Assembly (NCBI RefSeq): GCF_035762905.1
Contig: NZ_DASUCC010000044.1
Location: forward strand, 1-64,000
From: DASYTH01 sp035762905
GTDB taxonomy: Bacteria; Actinomycetota; Actinomycetes; Mycobacteriales; Pseudonocardiaceae
Length of the DNA stretch: 64,000 nt
Reading direction: 5' to 3'
The number at the start of each line of letters is the position of its first letter. Position 1 is the stretch's first letter. The position numbers and the translations under genes are program-made. The notes beneath the pieces are model-generated. The model was not told where the DNA came from, made no database searches, and saw only the letters and a list, made by a program, of their open reading frames with translations. This document shows, piece after piece, positions 34,212 to 42,358 of this stretch.

Positions 34212-35000
34212 TCAGTTCTCGGCGCTGCCGTTGCTGTCTTCGCCGACGAGGGCGAGGAAGACGTCCTCCAAGGTCGGCTGCTTCTCGATGTACTCCACCT
34301 TGGCGGGTGGGAGCAGTTTCTTGAGTTCGGCGAGGGTGTCGTTGACGATGATCCGGCCCTTGTGGAGGATCGCGATCCGGTCGGCGAGTTGTTCGGCCTC
34401 GTCCAGGTACTGCGTCGTGAGCAGCACCGTCGTGCCCTGCCCGGCCAGCTTCTTGACGCTGTTCCACACCTCGATGCGCGCCTGCGGGTCTAGCCCGGTG
34501 GTCGGCTCGTCGAGGAAGATCACCGGCGGGTTCCCGATGAGGCTCATCGCGATGTCCAGGCGGCGGCGCATCCCACCCGAGTACGTCGACACCCGCCGCG
34601 CGGCCGCGTCGGTCAGCCCGAACCGCTCCAGCAGGTCATCGGCGATCCGGCCGGGATCCTTGAGATGCCGCAGCTGGGCGATGAGCACGAGGTTCTCCCG
34701 CCCACTGAGGATTTCGTCGACGGCGGCGAACTGCCCGGTCAGGCTGATGGACTCGCGCACGTCCGCCGGTTGCCTTGCGACGTCGAAGCCATCGACGCTG
34801 GCCATCCCCGCGTCGGCCTTGAGCAACGTGGCCAGGATCTTCACGACCGTGGTCTTGCCGGCCCCGTTGGAGCCGAGCAGCGCGAAGATGCTGCCCCGCG
34901 CCACGTCGAAATCCACGCCGCGCAGGACATGCAGCTTCTGATACGACTTTTCCAGGCCCTGCACCTGGATCGCCGGCTCGGAGGTCGGGCGCGCGGTCAT
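34212..35000 (-). CDS. ABC transporter ATP-binding protein, DrrA family
   Basis: 262-aa ATPase. The ATG at 35000 overlaps the DUF1048 stop (TGATG). Walker A is GSNGAGKTT, the signature YSGGMRRRLDIAMS, Walker B VIFLDEPTTGLD. The extended C-terminus (KVEYIEKQPTLEDVFLAL) is the DrrA regulatory tail. It pairs with the DrrB-like permease and is regulated by the PadR protein upstream. Confidence 0.92.
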   Translation of the reverse strand: MTARPTSEPAIQVQGLEKSYQKLHVLRGVDFDVARGSIFALLGSNGAGKTTVVKILATLLKADAGMASVDGFDVARQPADVRESISLTGQFAAVDEILSGRENLVLIAQLRHLKDPGRIADDLLERFGLTDAAARRVSTYSGGMRRRLDIAMSLIGNPPVIFLDEPTTGLDPQARIEVWNSVKKLAGQGTTVLLTTQYLDEAEQLADRIAILHKGRIIVNDTLAELKKLLPPAKVEYIEKQPTLEDVFLALVGEDSNGSAEN

Positions 35001-35422
35001 CAGGGCCGCTCCTCCGCTGCGCGCGCGATGGCGTCGGTCAGCCGCTTGCGCTCCCGGTTGGTGACGTAGCCGCCCGTGGTGTAGTTCTGGACGAACGCCT
35101 CGACGAACTCCACCGGGTCGTTGCCGACGATCTCGCGGATCGGTGTTCCGTTCGCCGCGGCCTGTTCGAACAGGTCGGCGAGGTCTTCGAACATCGACCC
35201 GACGCTGCCGGCATCGGTCGGCACGAAGTGCATCAGGTACCGCTCGATCGCTTCGACCGCCGCGCCGTAGTTCGGCGGAAGTCGCTTCACCCGAGCCTTG
35301 TACTCTCGCCATTGCCGCTTGGGCCCGATCACCCGGGAGATGAAGCCGCCATTTTCGACACCGGACAGGGTTACTTTCCTCCTTCGCGGAGCTGTTCCAG
35401 ACGTTCCGTGAGGAAGCTCCAC
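35000..35422 (-). CDS. DUF1048 protein of the PadR-DrrAB operon
   Basis: About 105-140 residues of small helical DUF1048 (GPKRQWREYKARVKRLP, then FEDLADLFEQAA). This family is almost always encoded next to PadR regulators and is thought to modulate efflux. The start is unclear: the only in-frame GTG/ATG is GTG 35422, which overlaps padR by 52 bp. A GAAGGAGGA site lies closer, but the GTG after it is out of frame, so a non-canonical start (for example CTG) or a base error is possible. Confidence 0.75.
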   Translation of the reverse strand: MELPHGTSGTAPRRRKVTLSGVENGGFISRVIGPKRQWREYKARVKRLPPNYGAAVEAIERYLMHFVPTDAGSVGSMFEDLADLFEQAAANGTPIREIVGNDPVEFVEAFVQNYTTGGYVTNRERKRLTDAIARAAEERP

Positions 35423-35700
35423 GTCCTCCAGAACTCATCGAGGTATTCCCGTCCCGCGGCGTTGAGCGAATACACCTTGCGCGGCGGTCCCTTCTCCGAC
35501 GGCACCTTCTCCACGTCGACGAAGCCGCGCTGCTCGATCCGGACCAGCAGCGCGTAGATCGTGCCCTCGGCGATGTCGGAGAAACCCTGATCCCGCAGCC
35601 ACGCCGTGATCTCGTAGCCGTAGGCGGCCCGGCCGGACAGGATCGCCAGGACGATGCCCTCCAGCACGCCCTTGAGCATCTCCGTCGCCTGCTTGCCCAC
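35371..35700 (-). CDS. PadR-family transcriptional regulator
   Basis: 109-aa winged-helix repressor: LKGVLEGIVLAILSGRAAYGYEITAWL, GTIYALLVRIEQRGFV recognition region and PPRKVYSLNAAGREYL wing. The C-terminal helix is short as in the PadR-s1 type. The GTG start at 35700 has a palindrome 19 bp upstream. First gene of the PadR-DUF1048-DrrA-DrrB operon; it should repress the operon until the drug binds it. Confidence 0.9.
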   Translation of the reverse strand: MGKQATEMLKGVLEGIVLAILSGRAAYGYEITAWLRDQGFSDIAEGTIYALLVRIEQRGFVDVEKVPSEKGPPRKVYSLNAAGREYLDEFWRTWSFLTERLEQLREGGK

Positions 35701-35718
35701 CGAACACGCTCCTCGGAC

Positions 35719-35737
35719 TACTCAGTTGCATTGAGTA
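35719..35737. promoter_or_regulatory. Putative PadR operator
   Basis: TACTCA-GTTGCAT-TGAGTA, 6-bp perfect arms around 7 bases, sits 19 bp before the padR start. The nearby reverse-strand TACTAT is a possible -10, so binding would block the promoter. Confidence 0.6.
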
Positions 35738-35886
35738 CCGGTAGATAGTATCACCGAATAGCGAGGGCGCAAGCCAGCCTGGCCACCCGTCACGAACGCG
35801 CGACTGGTCACCACTCCGCCGTGGCCCGCCACGCGGTGCCCCTGAGGCCGGGTGTGGCAGCGGCGAGCCACCGCATTGATCAGCCA

Positions 35887-35925
35887 GCGGTCGCTGGCCA
35901 GGGTGGTTTCCCGGCCAGCGACCGC
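35887..35925 (-). terminator. Terminator hairpin of the I36 inhibitor gene
   Basis: A perfect 13-bp stem (35887-35899 with 35913-35925) starts 12 bp downstream of the stop codon of the reverse-strand inhibitor gene. The loop contains further GGG/CCC pairing. The rest of 35701-35936 holds only the PadR operator. Confidence 0.65.
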
Positions 35926-35936
35926 CGTTGATGGAG

Positions 35937-36389
35937 CTAGCCGCAGCTTCCACTGATCCATTTGTGTGAGCGGAGTTGATATGTTCCGGCGAGGTTGCCC
36001 CCGTGCTGGTTACGGGTGCAACCGATACGGGAGTTGTAGTTGGTCTGTGTGTAGTAGGCCACGCCGGTGGATCCGTCGCTGCTGGTGCCGAGGTTCATGA
36101 CCGACGCCACGTTCTTGGTTTTCGCCCAGGAACACACGACGCCCCCGCTGGTCCAGTCCGGGTCGGCGATGTCCCAGATGCACCGAGAACCGGTCCCGTT
36201 CCTTCCGGTCCAGAAACAGATGTGGAACTCGCTGCATTCCCACGCTTGCAGCCCCGCGCCGGTCTGGTCATCCCAAGCCACCAGTTGGCTGCCGGGTGCG
36301 GCCGGGGCGGCGGCGGCCTGGGTGACCGGCGCGATAACGGCAGCCATGACGATGACCGCCGCCATGATCCCCCTTCGCAAGATGTTCAT
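35937..36389 (-). CDS. Secreted peptidase-inhibitor-like protein (I36 type)
   Basis: 150-aa exported protein with a signal peptide (1-28). The mature part resembles the Streptomyces inhibitor I36 (SMPI) fold: AWECSEFHICFWTGRNGTG, then VASVMNL and YYTQTNYNSRIGC. About six cysteines should form disulfides. It may inhibit metalloproteases, though no protease gene is adjacent. GGAAAGGA precedes the ATG. The promoter region holds A/T-rich sequence. Confidence 0.82.
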   Translation of the reverse strand: MNILRRGIMAAVIVMAAVIAPVTQAAAAPAAPGSQLVAWDDQTGAGLQAWECSEFHICFWTGRNGTGSRCIWDIADPDWTSGGVVCSWAKTKNVASVMNLGTSSDGSTGVAYYTQTNYNSRIGCTRNQHGGNLAGTYQLRSHKWISGSCG

Positions 36390-36546
36390 GTGAATTTTCC
36401 TTTCCTTCCAGTACGAACAGCATTCTCATGGTGCTCAATATCGCGGCCCTCCGGCGCGGAGGCCTGCCACGGTATTGGCGCCGCTCAGCCTGTCCGTCGC
36501 CCGTGGTTTGGCCCGATACCTTTGCCCTGCAGGGAAAACGGTCCGA

Positions 36547-37542
36547 TTAGGAGCAGGGAAGGGCACCCACCAGCAGCGCGCGGCCCAGTGCGGTCGTAGC
36601 GTGCAGAACACTGCTACCGGTCCGGGTGCTGGTGATCAGGCCGGCTTCCCGCAACACTGTTGCCTGTTTGCTCGCCGTACCGACGGACGTGCCCAGCAGT
36701 TGGGCGAGATCGCTTGTGCTGCGAGCTTCAAGCAGGGCTCTGAGACATTCCGCGCGAGTACGCCCGAGCAGGGAGACCACGGCGGGCGGCACATCCACGT
36801 CGTGAGCCAGGTCGCCACGCTGCCATGCCTGATATACCAACACCGGAGGAAGTGCCGGATCAATCCAGGTAATGGGATTACCCCAACAGAAATAGGACGG
36901 CACCAGGATGATGCCCCGTCCGTTGAGCTGCACGGTACGCATCTCTGGATACCGGGTCCGCAACACCGCACCGTCCCAACCGAGTACTCCGGGAAGTCCG
37001 GCTAACAGCGCGCCGACCCCCTGGGTGGAGAGCACGTTGGCCCGCCGCGCCCGCTCGGTGGCCACCCGTTCGCGCACCTGCATCCATACTGGCTCAAGCA
37101 GTAGGTGATGGGTCGCCCGAACTCCGCCGACCAGCTCAAGGAGCGCGCTGCGGTCGGCACGCATCAACGAGCGTGTCCACGACGTTGGCCCGCGGTGGGT
37201 GAAAGCGGCCGCCACGTCCGCACCGACCCGGGCGGGCGACACGCTCGACAGGAGTTCGCAAGCCGTATCGAGGTCAGTGACGCTTTGGTGCGGAGTAAGG
37301 AAATCCGGGAAGTCGCCAGCTGCGGCTACCAGCGACCGCAGCGGTGTCGTCGCACGCCACCGGCTATCGGCTACCGCCGTGGCGAACCACCCGAGGCGTT
37401 GGCGCCAGGCCATGAACGGAACAGGGACCCGGACCTCCTGCGCCAGTTGCAGGCTCAATATCAGTTCCCACATGAGGTCGACGTCGTCGGCAAGCCGAAC
37501 CCGCTGCAGATCCTCACGGCCGAACACCAACCGCAGCGTCAC
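36547..37542 (-). CDS. Winged-helix transcriptional regulator, ArsR-like C-terminus
   Basis: 331-aa protein with a long N-terminal domain of unknown fold (DUF5937-like) and a C-terminal winged helix (about 250-325: SDLAQLLGTSVGTASKQATVLREAGL). It lacks any metal-site cysteines in the helix. Such proteins are common and poorly studied in Streptomyces relatives. It stands alone: no operon partner and no clear palindrome. Confidence 0.8.
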   Translation of the reverse strand: MTLRLVFGREDLQRVRLADDVDLMWELILSLQLAQEVRVPVPFMAWRQRLGWFATAVADSRWRATTPLRSLVAAAGDFPDFLTPHQSVTDLDTACELLSSVSPARVGADVAAAFTHRGPTSWTRSLMRADRSALLELVGGVRATHHLLLEPVWMQVRERVATERARRANVLSTQGVGALLAGLPGVLGWDGAVLRTRYPEMRTVQLNGRGIILVPSYFCWGNPITWIDPALPPVLVYQAWQRGDLAHDVDVPPAVVSLLGRTRAECLRALLEARSTSDLAQLLGTSVGTASKQATVLREAGLITSTRTGSSVLHATTALGRALLVGALPCS

Positions 37543-37813
37543 CCGATCCCTCTCGTCGCCACGACCACGTAGTGATTAGGGAGCTGCCAACGTGGGCACG
37601 TTTCCTCGATGGCTAACCCCGCCCCCGCAGAACGGCACACGGTTTGTCGGAGGTGACCAGCCAACGTTACCGGACACCGTGTGACTTCACCGGCATGGAG
37701 TAGCGACAATCATTTGGCCAGGCGCGCTGCCGGGTGTGCGGGCCTTGTCGGGCTTATCGTGGTTCGGGTGGAGGCTCGTGATCGCGGTGCAGCGGGTCGT
37801 CCTCGGCTGAGGA

Positions 37814-38619
37814 ATGCTGGTCATGTCCGCGGTGTCCGAGCCGTCGCTGTGCCGGAAGCAGTTCCTGGTGGCGTGGGTCGAGCGGCAGCGCCGGATCGTC
37901 CTGCGGGGCATTCTGCTGCTGGTTTGTGCGAACATCCTCGGCTTTACGTCACGACTCTTGTATCTGGTGCCGCGACCGGAGCTGCGGGATCAGGTGCAGG
38001 CGGCCGACTGGGTGGTTGTGGGGCTGGCGTTGCCGGCGGCCCTGGTGATCGTGTGGGTGCGCTTCGGCCGGTCAGGATCGGTGCTGCGACCGCGGTTGCT
38101 GGGGTATGCGGGCTTGTTGGTGGTGGCGTGCGCCGGTGCCGGATTCGTGACGGCTCCGCCGAGCGGGGACGGCGCCGTGCTGGGGTCCGCCGCCGTGGTG
38201 GCGGCGTTGTGGCTGCCGCCGGTGCTGTCGTGGCTGTTCGGGCGCCGGGCGAAACCGGCGGCGCCGTCGCGTCCCGCGCCCGGTTCGTTCCGGGGGAGGG
38301 CGGAGCCGGCGCCGGGTCATGTGTGGTTCGCCGAGGTTCCGTTTGATGACGTTCCCGGGGCCAAGGACCGTCCCTGTCTGGTTGTGCGGACCTTCGCCCA
38401 TCACGCCGAGGTACTCAAGATCACTAGCGTCGACAAGCGGGGACGGTCGGAGTACGTGCGCATCCCGACCGCGACCTGGGACCGGCGAGCCGATCGGGAC
38501 AGCTGGCTGGAGCTACCCCGTTGCGCACACTTCCCTACACCGTCTTCCGCCGCCCCGCGGGACGCTGTGACACCCGGCTCCGGCGCAAGGTCCGCCAGTT
38601 GTACGGCGTATCGCTCTAG
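37814..38619 (+). pseudogene. Frameshifted membrane protein with MazF/PemK-like domain
   Basis: Residues 1-155 contain three or four predicted helices (for example VVVGLALPAALVIVWVRF). A soluble MazF/PemK-like domain follows: PGHVWFAEVPFDD, then KDRPCLVVRTF. The frame changes at the CCCC run 38516-38519: the natural ending (LRTLPYTVFRRPAGRCD, then a stop at 38617-38619) is in the next frame. One added C restores a 268-aa protein. The uncorrected frame instead runs on to 38698. The stop overlaps that of the converging gene. Membrane-fused MazF domains exist in actinomycetes; endonuclease activity is not established. Confidence 0.6.
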
Positions 38620-39383
38620 CGCCGGCCTGATCGGCGCGGGCGCCGGGCGGGCGGCATCTGCCGGCGCGGCGGCAACGCCGGCCGCTTGCGGGGGGTGATC
38701 GAGGTGGGCGGTGGTGGCGCCGGCCGAACCGGGACCGACCGGACCGGGATGGGCGGCGGAACCATGCGCGGCGACTCGGGCGGCGGCGGGCTCGGCCGGG
38801 CGCGGCGGCGGCGCGGCTCGGGTGCGAGCAACCGGCTGGTCACCGGTACCGACGGCGCGAACTGTTCGACCACCGTCCGGAGCTGCGTGACATCCCGGTC
38901 GTCGTCCAGCCACCGCCGGGCCTTGCCCCGGGCGAACCGGAACTCGACGGAGTGGGCGGAGCGCCACCGCAACACCCGCCGGTCCCGGAACCGGAGCCGG
39001 GTGACCAGCGTGACCCCGGTGATCTCCGCCCAGTCGTACCGGCGCGGCCGGAGCCGGACCAGGTAGACCCCGGCCTCGTCGACGATCAGCGAGATCCCTT
39101 CCCGGTCGCTGCGCCGCCGGGAAAGCAGCCTCGGCACCAGCCACGAGGCGGCGATCGCCGCTCCGAGGGCCACGGCGGCGGACGCGACCCAGACGATCGC
39201 CGACCACCGGTTGACGAGCATGTCGACGACGCCGAACCGAATCGTGCCGCCGATGATCACCAGCGTCGAATTGACCGCCGCAAGGGCAGCGCAGAAGACG
39301 AACAGCCAGCCCCAGTCGTTGGGCCGCACCTGCCTGGCCCGCTGCACGAACACCTCGCGGCGAACCGGTGTTCCGCCTGCCAT
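38616..39383 (-). CDS. Membrane protein with PH-like domain and proline-rich tail
   Basis: 255-aa protein. Two predicted helices (about 25-47 and 55-78) precede a bacterial PH-like domain (about 90-175, containing LIVDEAGVYLVRLRPRRYDWAEITGV in pieces). The last 75 residues are Pro/Arg-rich and probably unstructured. It shares overlapping stops with the MazF-like gene. Function unknown. Confidence 0.75.
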   Translation of the reverse strand: MAGGTPVRREVFVQRARQVRPNDWGWLFVFCAALAAVNSTLVIIGGTIRFGVVDMLVNRWSAIVWVASAAVALGAAIAASWLVPRLLSRRRSDREGISLIVDEAGVYLVRLRPRRYDWAEITGVTLVTRLRFRDRRVLRWRSAHSVEFRFARGKARRWLDDDRDVTQLRTVVEQFAPSVPVTSRLLAPEPRRRRARPSPPPPESPRMVPPPIPVRSVPVRPAPPPPTSITPRKRPALPPRRQMPPARRPRRSGRR

Positions 39384-39480
39384 GCCTCCGCCCTCGATGC
39401 CGGACCGTCGAAGCCATGCTGGCTCGGCCCGGCCGGCCGCACAACCGCGACGGACCGGAAACCTCCGGCAGCCGACCGGA

Positions 39481-40752
39481 CTATCGCCGGTTGGGCTCCA
39501 AGATTCCCTTGCCCAGATAGCGATGCAGCACCTCGGGCAGCTCCACCGTGCCGTCCGGGCGCTGGCCGTGCTCGACCAGCGCGGCCCACACCCGCGGGGT
39601 GGCCACGGCCGAGCCGTTGAGCGTGCAGACCGCGGCGGTGCGCCCACTCTCCGGGCGGTAGCGGATGTTGCCGCGCCGGGCCTGGAAGTCGGAGCAGCTG
39701 CTGACCGAGGAGACCTCGAGCCACTTGTCCAGGCCGGGGGAGTAGACCTCGAGGTCGAAGGTCCGGGCCGAGGAGAACGTGAGGTCGGCCGTGCACAGAT
39801 CGACCACTCGGTAGGGAAGCCCCAGCGCCTGCAGCGATTTCTCCGCGTTGGCCAGGATCTGGTCGAACTGCTCGCCGAGCTGTTCGGGCCGGCACAGGTG
39901 CACCAGCTCCACCTTGTGGAACTCGTGCAGCCGCTGCATGCCCCGGGTGTCCTTGCCGGCGCTGCCCGCCTCACGCCGGTAGCACGCGGTGGCGGTCACG
40001 TACTTCAGCGGCAGGGCGTCGAGCAGCTCGTCGCGGTGCAGGCCCATGAGCGGAACCTCACCGGTGGGAATCGCCCACAGGTTGTCCAGCGTGGTGTTGT
40101 AGGCGTCGTCCTGGAACTTGGGCAGGTGTCCGGTGCCCACCATGATGTCCTGCCGGACGAAGTGCGGGACGATCAGCTCCTCGTACTCGTCGCGGTGCAG
40201 GTCGAGCCCGAAGTTCACCAGGGCGCGCAGCAGCCGGGCGCCGTCGCCGCGCAGCACCGAGAATCCGGAGCCGCTCAGCTTGGCCGCCCGGTCCGGGTCG
40301 AAGAGGCCCAGCTCGCCGGCGATCTCCCAGTGCGGGCGGGCGTTCGGGTTCGGCACCGCCTCCGGGCCGCGGTAGCCGACGATGACGTTGGCGCTCTCGT
40401 CGGTCCCGACCGGGGCGTCCGGCGAGGGCAGGTTGGGCAGCAGCAGCAACAGGTCCCGCTCGTGCTGCTCGGCCTCCCGGGACGCGGTCTCCATGGTGGT
40501 CAACCGGCTCTTCAGGTCGGCGACCTCGGCCCGGGCCCGCTGGCCGGCCTCCGGGTCGGTGCTCATCAGCCGGCCGACCTCTTTGGACCGGCGGTTCATC
40601 TCCGCGCGCAGGTCGTCAAGTTCCTTGCGCAGCGAACGCCTGCGGAGCACCGCGTCCCGGGTGGCGAACACCGCGGACTCGTCGGTTCCCTTGGTGGCTA
40701 GGCGCTTGGCAACGTCGTCGGTATCGTCCAGCAGGACGGTGAGATCAAGCAC
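39481..40752 (-). CDS. serS: Seryl-tRNA synthetase, atypical for an actinomycete
   Basis: 423-aa class II synthetase charging tRNA-Ser. The N-terminal coiled coil (about 30-105) and catalytic core are complete: motif 2 YRREAGSAGKDTRGMQRLHEF, motif 3 NGSAVATPR. Start is GTG at 40752. The sequence departs from the actinobacterial housekeeping enzyme I remember: the usual TAE(V)PLTN is TGEVPLMG and motif 3 usually reads LNGSGLA. It looks closer to Bacteroidetes-type enzymes. It could be a second, resistance or specialised copy. No antibiotic gene adjoins. Confidence 0.85.
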   Translation of the reverse strand: MLDLTVLLDDTDDVAKRLATKGTDESAVFATRDAVLRRRSLRKELDDLRAEMNRRSKEVGRLMSTDPEAGQRARAEVADLKSRLTTMETASREAEQHERDLLLLLPNLPSPDAPVGTDESANVIVGYRGPEAVPNPNARPHWEIAGELGLFDPDRAAKLSGSGFSVLRGDGARLLRALVNFGLDLHRDEYEELIVPHFVRQDIMVGTGHLPKFQDDAYNTTLDNLWAIPTGEVPLMGLHRDELLDALPLKYVTATACYRREAGSAGKDTRGMQRLHEFHKVELVHLCRPEQLGEQFDQILANAEKSLQALGLPYRVVDLCTADLTFSSARTFDLEVYSPGLDKWLEVSSVSSCSDFQARRGNIRYRPESGRTAAVCTLNGSAVATPRVWAALVEHGQRPDGTVELPEVLHRYLGKGILEPNRR

Positions 40753-40860
40753 GACACTTCCCGTTTCCTGGGTGCGGCGACACCCCGAGATGAACGCCGG
40801 AAGCATAGCGGACACGCTGAGTAACCCGCTCGGCTTATCCGGCTGGCTAGGCTCACCCGG

Positions 40861-41712
40861 GTGGAGCAAGTGATGTCCAAGGACGGGACGACGATCGCGT
40901 TCGACCGGAGCGGCGCCGGTCCCACGGTGATCCTGGTCGGCGGGGGTCTGGACGATGGCACCGAGAACGCGGCGCTGGTTCCGGTGCTGGGCCGGTGGTT
41001 CACCGTCTACAACTACGCACGCCGGGGCCGCGGGGCGAGCGGCGACACCGCTCCCTACGCCCTGGAACGGGAGATCGAGGATCTCGACGCGCTGGTCCGC
41101 GTGGCCGGCGGCCCGGCGCACGTGTTCGGCGCTTCGTCCGGCGGCGCCCTGGCCCTGGAAGCGGCCGCGGCCGGACTGGCCTTCGACCGGATCGCGGTGT
41201 ACGAGGTGCCCTACGCCACCGATGCCGAAGCGGTGCGGCGCTGGGCGGAGTACACCGCCGAACTGGCCGCGGTGCTCGCCGAGAACCGGCGCGACGAGGC
41301 GATCGCGCTGTTCATGCGGCTGGCCGGGTCCTCGGACGAGGAGATCGCAGGCGCCCGCGCGTCGACGTTCTGGCCCGGTCTGACCGCGCTCGCGCCCACC
41401 CTCGCCTACGACGCCGCCTGCCTCGGCGACGGCCGGCCACCGGCCGACCGGCTGGCCACCGTCCGCCAGCCGGTGCTCGTCGCCACCGGCGGGCGCCCCG
41501 ACCCGCACATGTCCGGCCTGCAACCGGGTTTCTTCGACGAGGCGGCGGACGCGATCACGGCAGCGCTGCCCAACGCCGAACGCCGCATCGTCGAGGGCGT
41601 GTCGCACGTCGCCGATCCGGAGCGACTCGGCGCGGTGCTCGGCCGGTTCTACACCGCGGGCGCGGCCGCCTCCGGTGGGCTGACGGCAAGACCGCGCAGC
41701 AGCGGAAGGTAG
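40861..41712 (+). CDS. Alpha/beta hydrolase
   Basis: 283-aa alpha/beta hydrolase. The nucleophile elbow is GASSGG (Ser near residue 97), the oxyanion region VGGGLDDG replaces the usual HG, and the catalytic His is in GVSHVADPE. An N-terminal SKDGTTIAFDRSGAGP is typical. Substrate unknown. The GTG start at 40861 is divergent from serS. The 3' end overlaps the converging TetR gene by 64 bp, encoding a low-conservation tail. Confidence 0.85.
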   Translation: MEQVMSKDGTTIAFDRSGAGPTVILVGGGLDDGTENAALVPVLGRWFTVYNYARRGRGASGDTAPYALEREIEDLDALVRVAGGPAHVFGASSGGALALEAAAAGLAFDRIAVYEVPYATDAEAVRRWAEYTAELAAVLAENRRDEAIALFMRLAGSSDEEIAGARASTFWPGLTALAPTLAYDAACLGDGRPPADRLATVRQPVLVATGGRPDPHMSGLQPGFFDEAADAITAALPNAERRIVEGVSHVADPERLGAVLGRFYTAGAAASGGLTARPRSSGR

Positions 41713-42269
41713 ATCTCGTCGACCAGTTCGACGACCGTCTGCTCGGTCAGCGCGGCGCGCTGCAGGATGGCCTCGGAGCGGATCAGGTCCAGGGGCAGCC
41801 GGGCGGCCCGGCCCGGTAACGGCACGTCCGGCAGCTCGCCGCGCTCGGCGGCGCGGTGCACCATCCGGGTGATGGCCTCGGCCAGCGGCGTGGACCGGAG
41901 CCGTTCCTGGAGCAGGGCGACCACTGCCGGGTCGCGGAAGGCCTCACCCATCACGCCGGCGATCATCTCGTTCATGATCTGGTCGGTGCGCTGGGCGATC
42001 CTGGTGAACAGGGCGAGCAGGTCGGAGCGCAGCGCACCGGTGTCGATCGGCTCGTTGGTGGACGGCTGGCGGCTGGTCCATGCGGCGAGCACCAGCGCGG
42101 CGCGGTTCGACCAGCGCCGGTAGATCACCGGTTTGCTGGTCCCGGCCCTGGCGGCGACGCCCTCGATGGTCAGCCCGGTGTAGCCGACCTCGTCCAGTTC
42201 GGCCCAGACGGCATCGAGGATCGCCTGTTCCAGCTCCTGGCCCCGGCGCCGGGTTCGCCCTCGGGTCAC
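41649..42269 (-). CDS. TetR-family regulator of the ABC exporter
   Basis: 206-aa regulator. HTH: GLTIEGVAARAGTSKPVIYRRWSNRAAL. The C-terminal domain resembles TetR_C_33-like proteins (LARGELPDVPLP region). It is divergent from the two ABC exporter genes (89 bp) and is their likely repressor. Start GTG/ATG near 42269 is preceded by no strong ribosome site. Confidence 0.88.
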   Translation of the reverse strand: MTRGRTRRRGQELEQAILDAVWAELDEVGYTGLTIEGVAARAGTSKPVIYRRWSNRAALVLAAWTSRQPSTNEPIDTGALRSDLLALFTRIAQRTDQIMNEMIAGVMGEAFRDPAVVALLQERLRSTPLAEAITRMVHRAAERGELPDVPLPGRAARLPLDLIRSEAILQRAALTEQTVVELVDEIYLPLLRGLAVSPPEAAAPAV

Positions 42270-42277
42270 CCAGACTC

Positions 42278-42301
42278 CTTAAACACGTTGCGTATCTTAA
42301 G
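42278..42301. promoter_or_regulatory. Possible operator of the TetR/ABC exporter pair
   Basis: CTTAA at 42278-42282 and TTAAG at 42297-42301 form the matching ends of a 24-bp sequence whose centre is not symmetric. It sits between the divergent starts. Weak evidence only. Confidence 0.35.
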
Positions 42302-42358
42302 AGGGTAGCCTACGTTGACCATGTTGGAAACGGATCGTTTCTCTGGAGGGGGAATCTC

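Noticed and set aside
41712..42358. A shared insertion element around the TetR gene
   Set aside because: No transposase, terminal repeat or target duplication was found.
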